Origin: Lophius americanus
Taxonomy: Eukaryota; Chordata; Actinopteri; Lophiiformes; Lophiidae
Assembly: GCA_037951165.1 (NCBI GenBank)
Contig: JBBDHG010000169.1
Location: 2,040,001 to 2,104,000 of the forward strand
DNA length: 64,000 nt
Direction of reading: 5' to 3'
Below are positions 10,001 through 21,080 of the stretch, piece by piece. The position numbers and the translations under genes are program-made. Positions within the stretch are counted from its first letter, which is position 1. The number at the start of each line of letters is the position of its first letter. The notes under the pieces were generated by a model that saw only the letters and a list, made by a program, of their open reading frames with translations, did no database searches and was not told the origin of the DNA.

Positions 10001-12341
10001 AGTGTCAGCTATGGTCGCCGTGTTTCTCTGAGTGACTAGAGGGAGGCTTTGAGCACCATCGTGGATCAAAGTACGACACATTTTTTTATCACTCTTTCTC
10101 TGCCAGGAAAAGTTCTTTTTTCATTGTTTGATTTCTATTTGTTAGAAAAGGTTCATCCAGTTCTTGTTAGCTGGTGACGTTTTTAATTAGTTTGAATATA
10201 AGTTGTCGCAGCTACGACCAATCCTCCAGGCCTTTTCTGCACCTTTACCTCAACTATTGGAGCTAATTTTTTTAAACTAGACTGGTCTGAGGATGGGTCT
10301 AAGGCCAGGGGAGGGTTTGAGTTGTGTTTTTTTACTTGTTTGTCAACATCGCACGTTTGACATGTTTTGTTTTTACATTTCTGTAAATTTCTGGGTAATT
10401 AATTCCTAGATGTCACTCAGAAAAATCAAGTATTCAGTCAACTAATTTTGTTCATCCAGATTTTTATCTGACTCCAAAAGACCCTAATACAAAAATATAT
10501 GAGTATGTATTACCATATATAGTAATAACATATCCTACATAGTAATAACATAACTATAGATAGTAATAACATCTATAGTTATAACATAACACACGCAGTA
10601 ACAGCATAACCATATATAGTTATAACCATATATAGTAATAACATGACATACATAGTAACAACATAACCACATACAATAATAACATAACCACATACAGTAA
10701 TAATAAAACTGTTTATAGTAATAATATAACCATATGTAGTAATAACATAACCACATACAGTAATAATATAACTGTTTATAGTAATAATATAACCATATAG
10801 TAATAATAACATAGACATATAGTATAATAATATAGATATATGGTAATAATCTGACTATATATAGTAATAGTAACGTTCTGTTTAACTATGTTGGGGATCA
10901 TTGGTGTAAATAACATCTATCATCATTAATGACGAATGTCATATTGAGATTTTCCTTTCTTTACATTTTTGTCCTTTACCTCATTTCAACAGACAATATC
11001 TATATGTTTTAAGAAATTTGAAATACTGAATCAGCCACAACATTATAACCACTAACTGGCATCAATGTAGTGAGTGATCGGTGTATATTTATAGTATTTC
11101 TACTTGTGCCAAAGAGGGTAATATTAACATGACTTAGTTATTTGGCGGCCTAACTTTTTTGTTTTTCATAAAACTAAACACTAAAATAACATGTCTATTA
11201 AACACGGGTCAGGAAAGAACCCAGTTAATGTTATTGCAGATCCACTTACTTCTCCTTTTATCATTTCCACTTATTGCACAAAAACTCTTTAATCAATTTC
11301 CATGAAACTTTTGTGGAGAGGTTAACCACGGGTCAGGCAACATAAGCAGACGTGTGCGGGATTGTTCGGCGTTTGCGGAGGTGTGCGCTCTAGACACGGC
11401 CTTTTTATAGACACACGTCTTTTCTTCCAGTCTACGACATTTCTGGCACTGAATGAAGGAGCAGAACCGTCAATAAACCGTTGAATTGGAGCCAGCTGAG
11501 ATTTTATGTTTTCATATGAATACTTTAGTGGTAAGCTGTCTGCTGAGGTGGTCCTAATGGAGTCCTCCTGTTGAAGTGCTATCTTCCCCTTGTTTCACAG
11601 CACCCTAACAACCTAACACCCTAAAATTTTAATTCTCATATGTGGATGAAGGTGGATGGATTGGAAACATTTGGGTCACATAATCAAGAACAAGGGTCAG
11701 GAAAGAACCCAGTTAATGTTATTGCACATCCAATTACTTCTCCTTTTATTATTTCCACTTATTGCACAAAAAGTCTTTAATCAATTTCTCCACAAATAAA
11801 GAAGATTTTCGTTTTGAGCCTTGTATTGGGAAAAACTGGTTAAAATTTCTTGTCTTTATCTAATCATGCATTATAATCCTCAGGCAAGTAGAGTCTAACT
11901 AGTAGAAGGAAAAAAAAAAGGGGGGTAGGTAAGGACAAAGAGTGTATGATAATTTTACTCTGCATAAAAGTGCATCTGAGGCAAAGAACCGGTGCCAGAC
12001 CGCAAAACCACCGCAGAAGCAAAACTAAGCACACAGGGACAGGAGGGTATAATTGTGTGCGAAAACATGGGGAATGCTAAACAAACGTCCGAACATAGGT
12101 TTAAAAATAAAGGAGAGAGAGAGAGAGAGGGAGAGGGAGAGAGAGAGGCTTGCTCACCCAGAGAGATCTCGCGGGCGAAGGCCATGGACACCAGCATCAG
12201 CGGCAGGCCGACCGACACAAACTTGATGACCTTGTCCAGAGGAAGCTCCAGTTGCAGGTGGTTGATCCGCTCTATCCCAGGGCTGTCCTGCAACAGGGCA
12301 TCAGATAGCATGGCCTTGGCCGCCTCCCGAGCGATGGACAT
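4661..12341 (-). CDS. panx3: Pannexin 3, complete four-exon gene
   Basis: Pannexin 3 is a four-pass membrane protein that forms large-pore channels; in mammals it is expressed mainly in skeletal and skin cells. The coding segments are 12341-12158, 6914-6772, 6274-6060 and 5504-4661. Every junction has GT-AG ends and keeps frame, giving 461 residues. TM1 is near residues 38-56, TM2 at 110-129, TM3 at 204-233 and TM4 at 264-298. Extracellular loop 1 has C67 and C85 plus an N-F-S sequon at N72, and loop 2 has C243 and C262, the paired cysteines typical of pannexins. The motifs SELDKSYNRSIR-like (here DELDKSYNRSIR) and GCPLNDLNVLLLFLRAN point to PANX3 rather than PANX1 or PANX2. Mammalian PANX3 is about 390 residues; the extra length here is a Glu-rich stretch and a hydrophobic C-terminal extension, both in the last exon. 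Family assignment is from remembered homologues, not a database search. Confidence 0.95.
5600..5945 (+). repeat. Fragment of abundant unclassified repeat (family U1), panx3 intron 3
   Basis: A diverged copy carrying the head (GGGAACATTATGGGATCATC) and the tail (CACATTTAACTTGAGGAGTT, then GGGGATTGG) found in the other copies. I call this family U1 for reference here. Confidence 0.55.
6060..6274 (-). CDS. panx3: panx3 coding exon 3
   Basis: Encodes residues 110-180 and two bases of R181: TM2 (FPYSLLAMAVLMYLPALIW) and the start of the intracellular loop, with DLLFVIDELDKSYNRSIR. The acceptor is cttcatcag|ATG and the donor AAAG|GTAAGA. Its 215 bp join exon 4 in frame through an AG+G arginine codon. 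Confidence 0.95.
6772..6914 (-). CDS. panx3: panx3 coding exon 2
   Basis: Encodes residues 62-109: extracellular loop 1, with C67, C85, the N72 sequon and the YVDTYCWDSL motif shared across pannexins. The acceptor is ttctgcag|GG and the donor AAA|GTAAGT. Its 143 bp fit the phase left by exon 1 and lead into exon 3 in phase 0. Confidence 0.95.
7036..7085. repeat. (CA)n microsatellite, panx3 intron 1
   Basis: About 50 bp of CA repeats with a few interruptions. Confidence 0.95.
7436..7800. other. Repeat-free intronic stretch with homeodomain-site-like motifs
   Basis: It contains TAATTAATTAGC, ATTGGCCGCAATTACG and CAATTACAC in a region without recognised repeats, in panx3 intron 1. Only a comparison with other fish could show constraint. 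Confidence 0.2.
8048..8541 (+). repeat. Dispersed repeat U2, copy 1 (panx3 intron 1)
   Basis: Matches 19432-19950 in order: TGTCCTGCTCRGCTGTTTGG, then GAGCCCTGGGG-like (here GAACCCTGGGGAACAAC), an ACTTGAYACAA-like block, and GATGAYGWYA near the end. Class unknown; no coding capacity recognised. Confidence 0.65.
9092..9391. mobile_element. 300-bp MITE flanked by TTAA
   Basis: It is bounded by TTAA|AGGTGCA and TGCACCT|TTAA: a perfect 7-bp terminal inverted repeat inside a TTAA target duplication, the signature of piggyBac- or Kolobok-type elements. The internal sequence is non-coding. Related copies are at 25624, 44694 and 57634. Confidence 0.8.
10510..10870. repeat. AT-rich minisatellite (ATAGTAATAACATAACCAYA type)
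   Basis: Degenerate tandem repeats of about 20-40 bp built from ATAGTAATAACATAACCA units. The minus-strand frames full of Tyr, Ile and Cys here are artefacts of the repeat. Confidence 0.9.
11025..11086. mobile_element. Tc1-like terminal inverted repeat remnant
   Basis: It has AATCAGCCACAACATTATAA at one side and GTGATCGGTGTA at the other, the two ends of a fish Tc1-like element brought together by internal deletion. Confidence 0.55.
11206..11788. repeat. Pair of 95-bp direct repeats (11206-11300 and 11694-11788)
   Basis: Both start GGGTCAGGAAAGAACCCAGT and end TTTAATCAATTTC, differing at only a few positions, with starts 488 bp apart. The intervening DNA does not recur elsewhere in the window. 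Confidence 0.85.
12113..12147. repeat. (GA)n tract, panx3 intron 1
   Basis: GAGAGA/GGGAGA repeats beginning about 10 bp downstream of the panx3 exon-1 donor on the minus strand. Confidence 0.9.
12158..12341 (-). CDS. panx3: panx3 coding exon 1
   Basis: Encodes residues 1-61 and the first base of codon 62. It starts at MSIAREAAKAMLSDALL, which matches the family N-terminus (AxxAAxxMLSDALL), so this ATG is preferred. TM1 (VGLPLMLVSMAFA) lies near its end, followed by REISLG. The donor is G|GTGAGC. A GA-rich microsatellite begins about 10 bp into the intron. Confidence 0.95.
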
Positions 12342-12349
12342 TTTGAGAT

Positions 12350-12488
12350 CCTTACCCAGAGATAAGAAGAAGAAGACACATGACCTCTGTCACATGTCTG
12401 GAGTTTGTTTTTCTGATAACAGGGAATGATAATAGATACGGGGAGACAAATATCCTCACTCCATCAGCGGAGCTGGAAACCGGCTTAC
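12350..12488 (-). other. panx3: Possible 5'UTR intron of panx3
   Basis: On the minus strand a strong donor (CTTCAG|GTAAGC, exon end 12489) lies 148 bp upstream of the panx3 ATG. A pyrimidine-rich stretch ends in an acceptor-like AG nine bases before the ATG. This would make a small leader exon (about 12489-12545) and a 138-bp intron. The leader exon contains an upstream ATG out of frame with panx3. Other AGs nearby could also serve as acceptor. Confidence 0.4.
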
Positions 12489-12567
12489 CTGAAGTCTTCC
12501 AGCTGTCCTCGGTGATGCTGCCACACATAGAGCTCCTCCAGAAGCCCTCGCTGTGTTGGAAGCCTCC

Positions 12568-12575
12568 TTAAGTAT
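12568..12575 (-). promoter_or_regulatory. TATA-like box upstream of candidate panx3 leader exon
   Basis: The minus-strand sequence GATACTTAAGG is a TATA-like element about 30 bp before the presumed leader-exon start. GC-rich sequence (12575-12640) flanks it further upstream. The assignment rests on position and composition only. Confidence 0.25.
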
Positions 12576-12726
12576 CCAGGGAGGGCCTCCGCGGCGCGGG
12601 GTTGGATCTGGGCTGGACCGGGCCGGGTCGGGTCTGGCTGTAATTACAGAGATGACATCTGGGATCATGTAGGCGCCCAGATCGCTCTGCATGCTGCGGA
12701 CCTCCAGCGCCCAACACCGGGCCATG

Positions 12727-12753
12727 CGTGCGTGCGTGTGCGTGTGGTTGCGC

Positions 12754-12784
<31 letters not shown>

Positions 12785-12796
12785 TGTGTGTGTGTA
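12727..12796. repeat. (GT)n microsatellite
   Basis: Interrupted GTGT/GCGT run upstream of panx3. Confidence 0.95.
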
Positions 12797-13329
12797 CTGT
12801 ACGGGTATGTTTTTCTGGTCGGACCACGCTGTGAGGCAGTGTGGCTGTGGCCCACTTCAAACAGCAGAACCATCGCCAGTGGCTTTTTCAGCCTCTGTCA
12901 TTCTCAGACTATTTTTAACTGCGCTTCACCCTCGGAGCTGCAGCCAGCCCAGATACTGAACCCTACAACAGGGACGGTTCTGACCTTTGCAGTCCATGTT
13001 TTGCAGAGAATTTGTAAAAAAAAAAAAAAAGAAGAAGGAAAAAAAAGGCTTTTGATCGAGTGGATCTGAAGTAGAGGAGAAAGAACTTTTCTGAATCTGA
13101 AACCACCAAGAACACAATTTAAAGAAGCCTGAAACCGAGAAACCAAACACAAATGGTTTATTTGAGTTTCAGAACAGACGACAACTCTTTCGATGAATCT
13201 GTTTTAAGGATAGAAAACAGTAGAAATGGCTTTGAATGAACATTAAATGAGTTCTGGGCCTTGTTTAACCTTCGGGCTCCTCTTCATCAGTATATACTCA
13301 CATGTTTATCTGGCTACCCTGATAGCTGG

Positions 13330-13413
13330 ACAAATACACACACACACATATACACACATACACACATATACACACATACACACACATATACACACAAATA
13401 CACACACACACAC
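13330..13413. repeat. (CA)n/(CATA)n microsatellite
   Basis: CACACA interspersed with CATATACA units. Confidence 0.9.
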
Positions 13414-14347
13414 GCTTGATTTTTAGGACATCTAGGATAATATCACCATTTCAAAACACAATCTTTAAAGGTTTTTAAAGTTATCTCCTTTAAATAATTC
13501 TTCCGACACAATCAGGACTTGAACATCGTTTCTTGTTTATGTTTATCTATTTACGAATACGACGTCTCTCCAGACAATCAAATTTCAAAGAAGTGATGAT
13601 GTCACTGCGGCAGCTTATGGAAGACGGCGTTGAGTCGTCAAAATGTGAAAAATGTATATTTAATATATATTTAATGATTATTTTACAGAAGGAGATTGGC
13701 GCTGACTCTGCAGGATTTGGAAAAAACGAATCCATGCATTTTATTTTCAGCCAACTTGACGACTGTAACGGCGTCTTAACTGGTCTTCCATTCTTAAATG
13801 GATCGCACATCTGCGTCTCTGATCGTCTGTTGTGTTCTGAACCATCCAGACCTCTCAGGTCGTCTGGATCGGGTCCGCTCAGTGACTCACAGGTCTTTCA
13901 AATAAACGCATAAAACATTTCTTTTTTTGTTACTGCCTTTCTTTAAATCCTTAAATTTGAAAAATATTCTTACTTATTTATTTCCTAAACGGCACCGTTT
14001 AGAAAAGCAATGGAATTATCAAAAAATCTTAATGTTTCCTTAATGTTTTTATGACTGTTTTTATTGAGTCTTGACGTTCTTTTGCAGTAGTTGGAATGTT
14101 CTTGTTTGTGTTTAGTCATTGGCTCCGCCCTGTTGCTGGAATGCGTGTAAAGTTGATTTCTCTGGTGGTTTAACAAAAGTTAAAAATAAACATGACCGCC
14201 ATGTTTTAATGTTATTGTTATGAATTCATTTTGTTCCTTTGTAACATCGAACCTTTGAAACTTTTTGAGAAATGGCTGCTAGCAGAGGTGGGCATCCATT
14301 AATGTGAGGACCAATCCACTGATGCCCACTTTAAACCGCCTGATAAA

Positions 14348-14712
14348 CACTGTGTGAACCTGGACTGTTTCACTGTGTGAACATGGACTGTTTCACTGTG
14401 TGAACCTGGACTGTTTCACTGTGTGAACATGGACTGTTTCACTGTGTGAACCTGGACTGTTTCACTGTGTGAACCTGGACTGTTTCACTGTGTGAACCTG
14501 GACTGTTTAACTGTGTGAACCTGGACTGTTTCACTGTGTGAACCTGGACTGTTTCACTGGATGAACCTGGACTGTTTCACTGTGTGAACATGGACTGTTT
14601 CACTGTATGAACCTGGACTGTTTCACTGTGTGAGCCTGGACTGTTTCACTGTGTGAACCTGGACTGTTTCACTGTAGGAACCTGGACGGTTTCACTGTGT
14701 GAACCTGGACCT
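14348..14712 (+). repeat. 23-bp minisatellite, about 16 copies
   Basis: The unit is CTGTGTGAACCTGGACTGT plus TTCA. Copies differ by single bases (AACATGG for AACCTGG, GGATGAA, GTAGGAA). Intergenic between pknox2 and panx3. Confidence 0.95.
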
Positions 14713-16040
14713 TTTTTCACTTTTGCGGAACTACATGTAAAAGTAGAATAGAATTGAGAACCAGGTTGCCGTGGTTACAGATTGAGCTCATTCAAAACAA
14801 TTCCATTGAGGTTTATTTTTTGGACAGTTTTGCCATTTTTTTTAATTTTTTTTTATCTTTTACAAAAACTGTTTTTTCTGAATTGTTCCTAAAATGTATA
14901 GCAGACTCAATAAGTCTCATTATTCCCAATCAAGCCGGGGAAATTTGATCTTTAAATTTACAGGCGCGCTGTGAAAAGTGAGATTAGATATTTGCATAAA
15001 TGTTCCGGAGGAAAACATAGTAAGAAAAAAAAACAAGTTTACTGGAAAGATACAATCAGGATGAAGACTGTTTTTTCAGACACACGTATGAAACATCATC
15101 ATCTTCTGTGCGACGGTTTACTGACATACCACCAACCAAAAATAGTCCGTGTTCTGGTTTCCAAGGTTCTGCATATGACGCATACTTTTAACGTTTCCAG
15201 GAAGAATAAAGGTTCAAATGAAACCGTCCACAAATGACATTTATGTCATATCTCATGGAATTCCAATTAATATAACACAAATATTTGAGCTACAACAAAT
15301 TCTGGCTCCTACTGATCTGCACATTTCTCGGCGAAAAATTCTCGCCTGTTTTGAAGGGGTCTCAAAGGGAAGCGTCGTAAAAGGATTTCTTCCGATTGGC
15401 TTATTTTTAAATTTGAAACATATTTAAACTCAGGTGGTTTAATCACCTTTATAATAATGATATTTGTTCACTAGTAACGCAATTAAAATTATAGAATCAT
15501 TGAGTCTAACATGTGAAATTTAAAATACTAACTGTGTCACCAGGATAAGGTTGTTTTTTTTATCACATCACCATTAATCTTCTTTTTTTACAGTGTTTAA
15601 TAATTATCCTGATGTCAGAATCAGGCACAAATAATAAACACATTTTCTTTTAACGTTCCTTATTTTACTTTTTATTGCTGAAGAAAAGACATGGAAATGT
15701 TATTGCTAAATTGTTACAGGTTTTGTTCTGTAAATGTTAATATTCGTACCAGTAAAGTCTGTAATTTACACGGATTGATACTTTAACAGTTATTATTTTT
15801 TGTGACATTACATTATTTTTTTTCTTTTCTTTTCAGAATTCTCTTGGTCTCTCTTATTGTCCTGATTGTTTTTATCTACGGTAATTCTAACGTACAATCT
15901 TTTACAGTGTAATTTCGACGGACTAATTTTAACGGCGCAATTTTAACGCACAATTTTAACAGCGTGCACAAGCAATATATTAAAAAGTGTAACCTTAGAT
16001 GAGCTCATAATCTATGCAGCATAGACAGACAGCAGAAGAA
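14713..16040. other. AT-rich intergenic DNA, nothing recognised
   Basis: Short ORFs only. Near 15885-15965 short units of the type AATTTTAACGCACAA recur. Confidence 0.5.
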
Positions 16041-16059
16041 TGAAGGAGTCAGAAGTAGA

Positions 16060-16180
16060 AACTCACGCCGGAGCGTCGCTGCACTGACGTCTCATCGTGG
16101 AGGCCGGCTGAAACAGCGCCGGCGCTTATGGGTGGGCGTCACCCAGTAACTTTAAATCACAGGCTGGAGTGGAAACCAGT
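16060..16180 (-). promoter_or_regulatory. CpG-rich patch with strong minus-strand splice donor
   Basis: A GC- and CpG-rich island in AT-rich DNA, 3.7 kb upstream of panx3. On the minus strand CTCCGGC|GTGAGT is a near-consensus donor. It could be a distal non-coding first exon and promoter of panx3 or of an unannotated RNA. There is no direct evidence of transcription. Confidence 0.25.
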
Positions 16181-16554
16181 GGGTGGAAGAACGCGTGACA
16201 GGGGAGGGAGGGAAATGAAAGGAACATTTGGACGAGTGACTCTGTAATTTAGAGTCATGCTACAATGCAGCAGGACCTCGGAGGGTTTGGAAGTGTCACA
16301 AGAACAGAAGTGTTAGCTGTGGGGATGTGTCTCTCTGTTGTTCTTCTAAACGTCTGCATGTTTGTTTTTTTTACTCCTTTTTGCCCTTCGTCTCTAAGAA
16401 ATATGCGTTACGCCCTCTTCAAGGAACATTTGTGAAGTAAACGTTCTGTAACAGAACGGGTGAACAACCCCAAACGACACCATCGCCTTCACTTCCTCCC
16501 CTCTGATTTATTTAGAGTGATTATATAGTTCGCTGTATCCACCAAAGAGTCGCA

Positions 16555-17155
16555 CATATTATGGAATCATCATCATCATCATGATTCCATCAGGTCCTTA
16601 ATATAGGCACGAAGAAAAAATCCATTAAAAAAATACTGTTTCATTGATCATTCCCAAATATTGAGACCCCATAGACCTTAGCGCGAGGAAGAACTGGATT
16701 GATTTCACGAATGGACAGTTGTTTATTTTGGACACTAGGGGGAACTTTATCTCCAAAGGTTTTCGGGTCATAATTTCTCAACAGTTAATGCGTATGAATA
16801 AACTTGGGGATATATACGTGGTATATTTTACTTTAATAGTTCATATTCTACTCACTAGGGGGAGTTTCTTTCCCCCAAAATCACTATTTTGGTAGAAGTA
16901 TTAGTGTATTTGTAGTATTCAGTACAAATTTGGTGAATCTTCTTGAATAGATCTATCTTGTATGTATCCTATTTTACTCTAATAGCTCTTATTTTATTCA
17001 TTTTTTTACGAAAAACACAGTTTTCCTTAAACTTAAACTGACTTTTAAGATTTAACTTTGAGGAGCTTAATCAGAGGGATTCCTTGTGCAACGCAGGGGA
17101 TCGGGGAGCTTTTCGAGGACCCACCCTCGCTGTTGGGGACGACTAGACCCAGTTT
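16555..17155 (+). repeat. U1 repeat, long copy
   Basis: Carries CATAGACCTTAGCGCGAGG, AAGAACTGGATTGATTT, two CACTAGGGGGA blocks, the GAGGAGCTTAATCAGAGGGA block and the GCAGGGGATCGGGG tail. Confidence 0.85.
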
Positions 17156-17427
17156 AGTGTCATCAACTCACCTATATTAAATGTTCATGGTTTGTGGGAG
17201 GAGCCAGAGCGCCACAGGGACTGCCCACAATCACCAGGACAATGTGCATCAAGCAGAACAAATCTCAATAGATCAAATCTATGCAAATACTTTACTAATT
17301 ATTCAGTAAATACAAAATCATTATTTCCCCCTCGAGAATGATGACTATTTTAAGGATCAAGTGGAGATGGATAACCTCAAACAGGACTATGATGGTGAAT
17401 TAGTTATTAATAAGTGTTTGTGCATAC

Positions 17428-17497
17428 CTATCAGCCATAACATTATAATCACAGACAGGGTGGCGTCAGAATAACGTTGATGATCTTGCTACCGTGT
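17428..17497 (+). mobile_element. Tc1-like 5' terminal fragment
   Basis: TATCAGCCATAACATTATAA is followed by a diverged GACAGG...ATAACGTTGATGATC, as in the start of fish Tc1-like elements. Confidence 0.6.
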
Positions 17498-17649
17498 CTT
17501 TGGGGGGGATATATTATATTCCAAGGAGAAATTCTCTTCTGAGAATAAAGTGGAACATTTATAAGAAAACTGTGTGATCACTCAAATAATATTTGCTGAT
17601 ATTATTTATTTTTTTCGTCCATGAACCGCGTCGTTTCCCTCTGCTACAC

Positions 17650-18080
17650 TGGCTGAGCCGTCGCTGTCGTCCCTAGGAGTTCAAAAGCCCCCAATCCCCT
17701 GTGTTGTTCAAGCAATCCCCTTGTTCAAACACCTCAAATTAAATATGAAGTTATGTTCGAAGAACTTTTTTTTTGTGAAACAGCTCCCCCTGTAGGTGAA
17801 CTATTAGAGGACAGACTAATAAACTGCAGATCTCCTCGGGTCAATTAACATTCATCAAATATGGAATAAATTAGACAATATTTAGGACCCTATGTGTGAA
17901 AAACAATGTTTTTTGTCCCTTCAGTTAGTCAAATATGAACATTGAGGTTAAAATACGATACTTGTACAAGATAGATCTCTTCCAGTTGATTCATATCCTC
18001 TGAATTGGGACTAAATCGGACCAATGGTGGAGATATTATACATAAAATCCCTGACTTTTCGGGAATATAATTACACAACA
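17650..18080 (-). repeat. U1 repeat, inverted copy
   Basis: Same blocks as 16555-17155 on the other strand (CCCCAATCCCCTGTGTTGTT, CAGCTCCCCCTG, GATTCATATCC). Confidence 0.85.
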
Positions 18081-19431
18081 CAGTCGGAATCAGCAATGAA
18101 TAAATGTGTGATCATCATGTGATCAAATATGCTTATAATGATATGCTTGCAGACTGTAAAGAGATATCACGGATATTAAGAGCCTCCCAAAAGCTTTGAG
18201 GGGGCATCAAGAACTCAAGAGGGGTCCAATACTTTTTCACGGCACCATCCAAACTCCCGGTTAAGACCTGCTTCAGATCCTCCCGCCAACTTCCTGTTTG
18301 GGAATTCACGATCCTGGGTGTGTTTGTTCAGGGGGAAAAAAATCAATAAATAAGAGCATTCACATCACAAAGTAAAAATCAGTACCTTTACATGTTTTAA
18401 TTATCAAAATTGGCCTATTGGAACACAATAGATTATGACAACAAAGTGTACAAATGAAATAGAAAGATTCCCTAACTTCTGTCACTTGCTCTGGAAGATC
18501 CATTTAAAAAAAAAAAAAGTAATCGAGGAAAGAATATTATAAGCAACATACTTCACAATGAACAATCAGAACATTCAATATAACATGTTTTTTTGTTGTT
18601 GTTTTTTTTGTTGTTTTTCTAGACATCTTCACATTAGAAACGGGCAACTCCATTTGTGTGTTTCAGTACAAAACAGAGAGCCGGGATTGTTTCACAGTTT
18701 CTTCAAAATCCTTCACATCAAGTTCCTTTTTCATCAAAATTGTCTTCGTTCTTGAAAAGGTTTGTCAGTAAATGAGTCGTTTGTCGGCCGTGTGGGGGAA
18801 TCCGGAGTCCTTGTACATCCTCGGTCTGTGGATGTTGAGATGGGGGCGTGACAGAAGGTCACAAAAACACACACGTCATTTTCGGTGGGGAGTTAAAGTC
18901 TGTGCCTGCCCCCCCCCCGCTCCCGCTAACACACAAACCTTACTCAGCAAGTTTGCAAAATCTACAGAAGCAATTTGTCCTTGTCCGGGTTTTTCCTTCA
19001 GCCACAAACATAAAAGCTGAATAAATATGCAAAAACCTCTTAACACCAGAATGCAAACAGAAGACGTATCTAATATACATCCCATAATGTGTGTGCAGTC
19101 TGAATACACGGCTTCACTGCAGCTGTTTGTTTGTGTAATAATAAAATATTAACTAAGAGTATCTCAAAAGTCATGCTTGGAGAGTTTTTCTGCAGCAGTG
19201 AGTGGAGTTTCACTCGTGAGGAAGAGGAGGCATGCTGAGAGCTGGTCGACCTGAGAACCCAAGAGTCATCTATAAGAGGTGCGGATGGTGCGAACTTACA
19301 GTATACTTTCACTTCTACAAGTTTTTTTTCTCCAGTACATTGACTCCTTGCTCTTTTTCGGAAGTAAAAACCGCAACGGGTTCAAGACCCCGTCTGGTAT
19401 TTTCACACCACCACTTCAACACAATGTTTTT

Positions 19432-19950
19432 AACCCTCTAACGTCCTGCTCGGCTGTTTGGTTGAGCACATTTCGTCCTGAAAAAAGTGACTACACCTGT
19501 TTTAAAATATGACCGAGTGGCAGCTTGTTAATGGTAAACAGTAAGGGGCCCCGGATGGAGCCCTGGGGGACACCACAGATCAAAGGTGCCACAGAGATGG
19601 AGTTATTAACTGTGGCTATAGAGAATAGCCAATAGTCCTATAGGATTAGCGTTTTCTTTTTCTGGGCATATAAAAGCCCGGGAGGACTTACTTAACAGAA
19701 TTATGTAACTTGATACAAGAAAAAAAGGTTTTGTAAAAATATGCTTTACATCTAATTAAAATGGAATATTTGCCCTGAAATACGAAATTTTGTCATTTTC
19801 GATTTAGTTTTTTGACTAATTTGTAGTTTTACCGTATGTTCAGAAAGTCTGAGATATTAGTTTAATAAATGCCCAAAAGAAATCAAATATGCCAAGAAAT
19901 ACTTTTCCCATATTTTTGTTTTTCACCCTGTTGATGACGTTAAAGGGTTA
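19432..19950 (+). repeat. Dispersed repeat U2, copy 2
   Basis: Aligns in order with 8048-8541; contains GGATGGAGCCCTGGGGGACA and GTAACTTGATACAAG. Confidence 0.65.
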
Positions 19951-20550
19951 AATAAACATTTCACCCCCTCTGTGAACTGACGTAAGTATTTAGCCCATGC
20001 TAGCTTCACACACGATCGCCGCAAAGCTTAATTACACACACAGTCATTGCAAGAATGCAATCAGACAAGTTGCGTAGTCGCAATTTTCCGACGGGTAAGG
20101 CTAATGCTAATTTATGGCAATTTGCATCGGCGCTTCGCCTCGTTCGCTCAGGCAGAGAATAATTCAACGTGAAAGAGTGACGTGATACTGAGGTACGAAA
20201 GCAGCGTGGGAAGCCTACCAGGGCTGACCAAGTCCACGACCGGGTCTGGATAACGCTGTGAACCCAGATTCTGGTTTTCAGACATATCTCAGACTTCCAT
20301 ATCAAAAAACAAACGAAAGCAGTAGTTGTGTTTATTCTGGACGAAGCTGATAATAGAGTGAAGTATGACGGCAGCTTTGAACTGAGGGGTGGTAGCAAAA
20401 AGCGATAGAACCACGACCCAACATCACGTGGTCAAAGGTCGGCTGCCACAGTGGGTCGCACAGCCGCCTCGACAGAAGGTTCTGATTAAACCCACCTCTG
20501 GCCTTGTGGCATTTCTGCGTGGAGTTTGCATGATCTCCCCCGCGTTTGAA
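19951..20550. other. Intergenic DNA downstream of pknox2, nothing recognised
   Basis: Unique-looking sequence with short ORFs on both strands and no recognisable domain. It may include part of a longer pknox2 3'UTR. Confidence 0.4.
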
Positions 20551-21023
20551 TTTATTCTCTCTTGGATTTCGGACTCCGGCTTCCTCCCACGGTCCAAAAA
20601 CTTGCGATACGGGTGAAAGTAACAGTTGAAAAGTTTTTGTAACCCATGTCATTGTGCCGACTGATTTAGACGGATTACATGAACTTAATTCGCCGGTTTC
20701 CCGTTAAACTCCTCAATAACTCTGGGTTTATATTGTGCAGCTCCTCACGCCTCACTCGTTCCCTCGCTCGCGTCAACGTCGTCTGAGAAATCCGTAGAAT
20801 GTCCCGGGCATCAGACGTAATCGTTAGATGTCATCGTGACAGTCCTCAAAGTTAAACATGGCCGCGATGGTTCCGACCTTTGAGTTCCGGTTCCGTCTCC
20901 TCCCAACGGTAACGAGAGCGCTCGGGTCAAAAGATGTGCTACTATCCAAACATTCCAGGGGGTCACTGCATGAGAACAATCTATATTCAAATGGCGCAGT
21001 AGTAGTGTTCTTCCTCTATAGTC

Positions 21024-21080
<57 letters not shown>

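Noticed and set aside
14348..14712. Regular repeats considered as a CRISPR array
   Set aside because: Units are contiguous with no spacers, in a vertebrate genome; it is a minisatellite.
20006..20398. 130-codon minus-strand ORF downstream of pknox2
   Set aside because: No domain recognised and no support from splice signals; size is within chance for this DNA.
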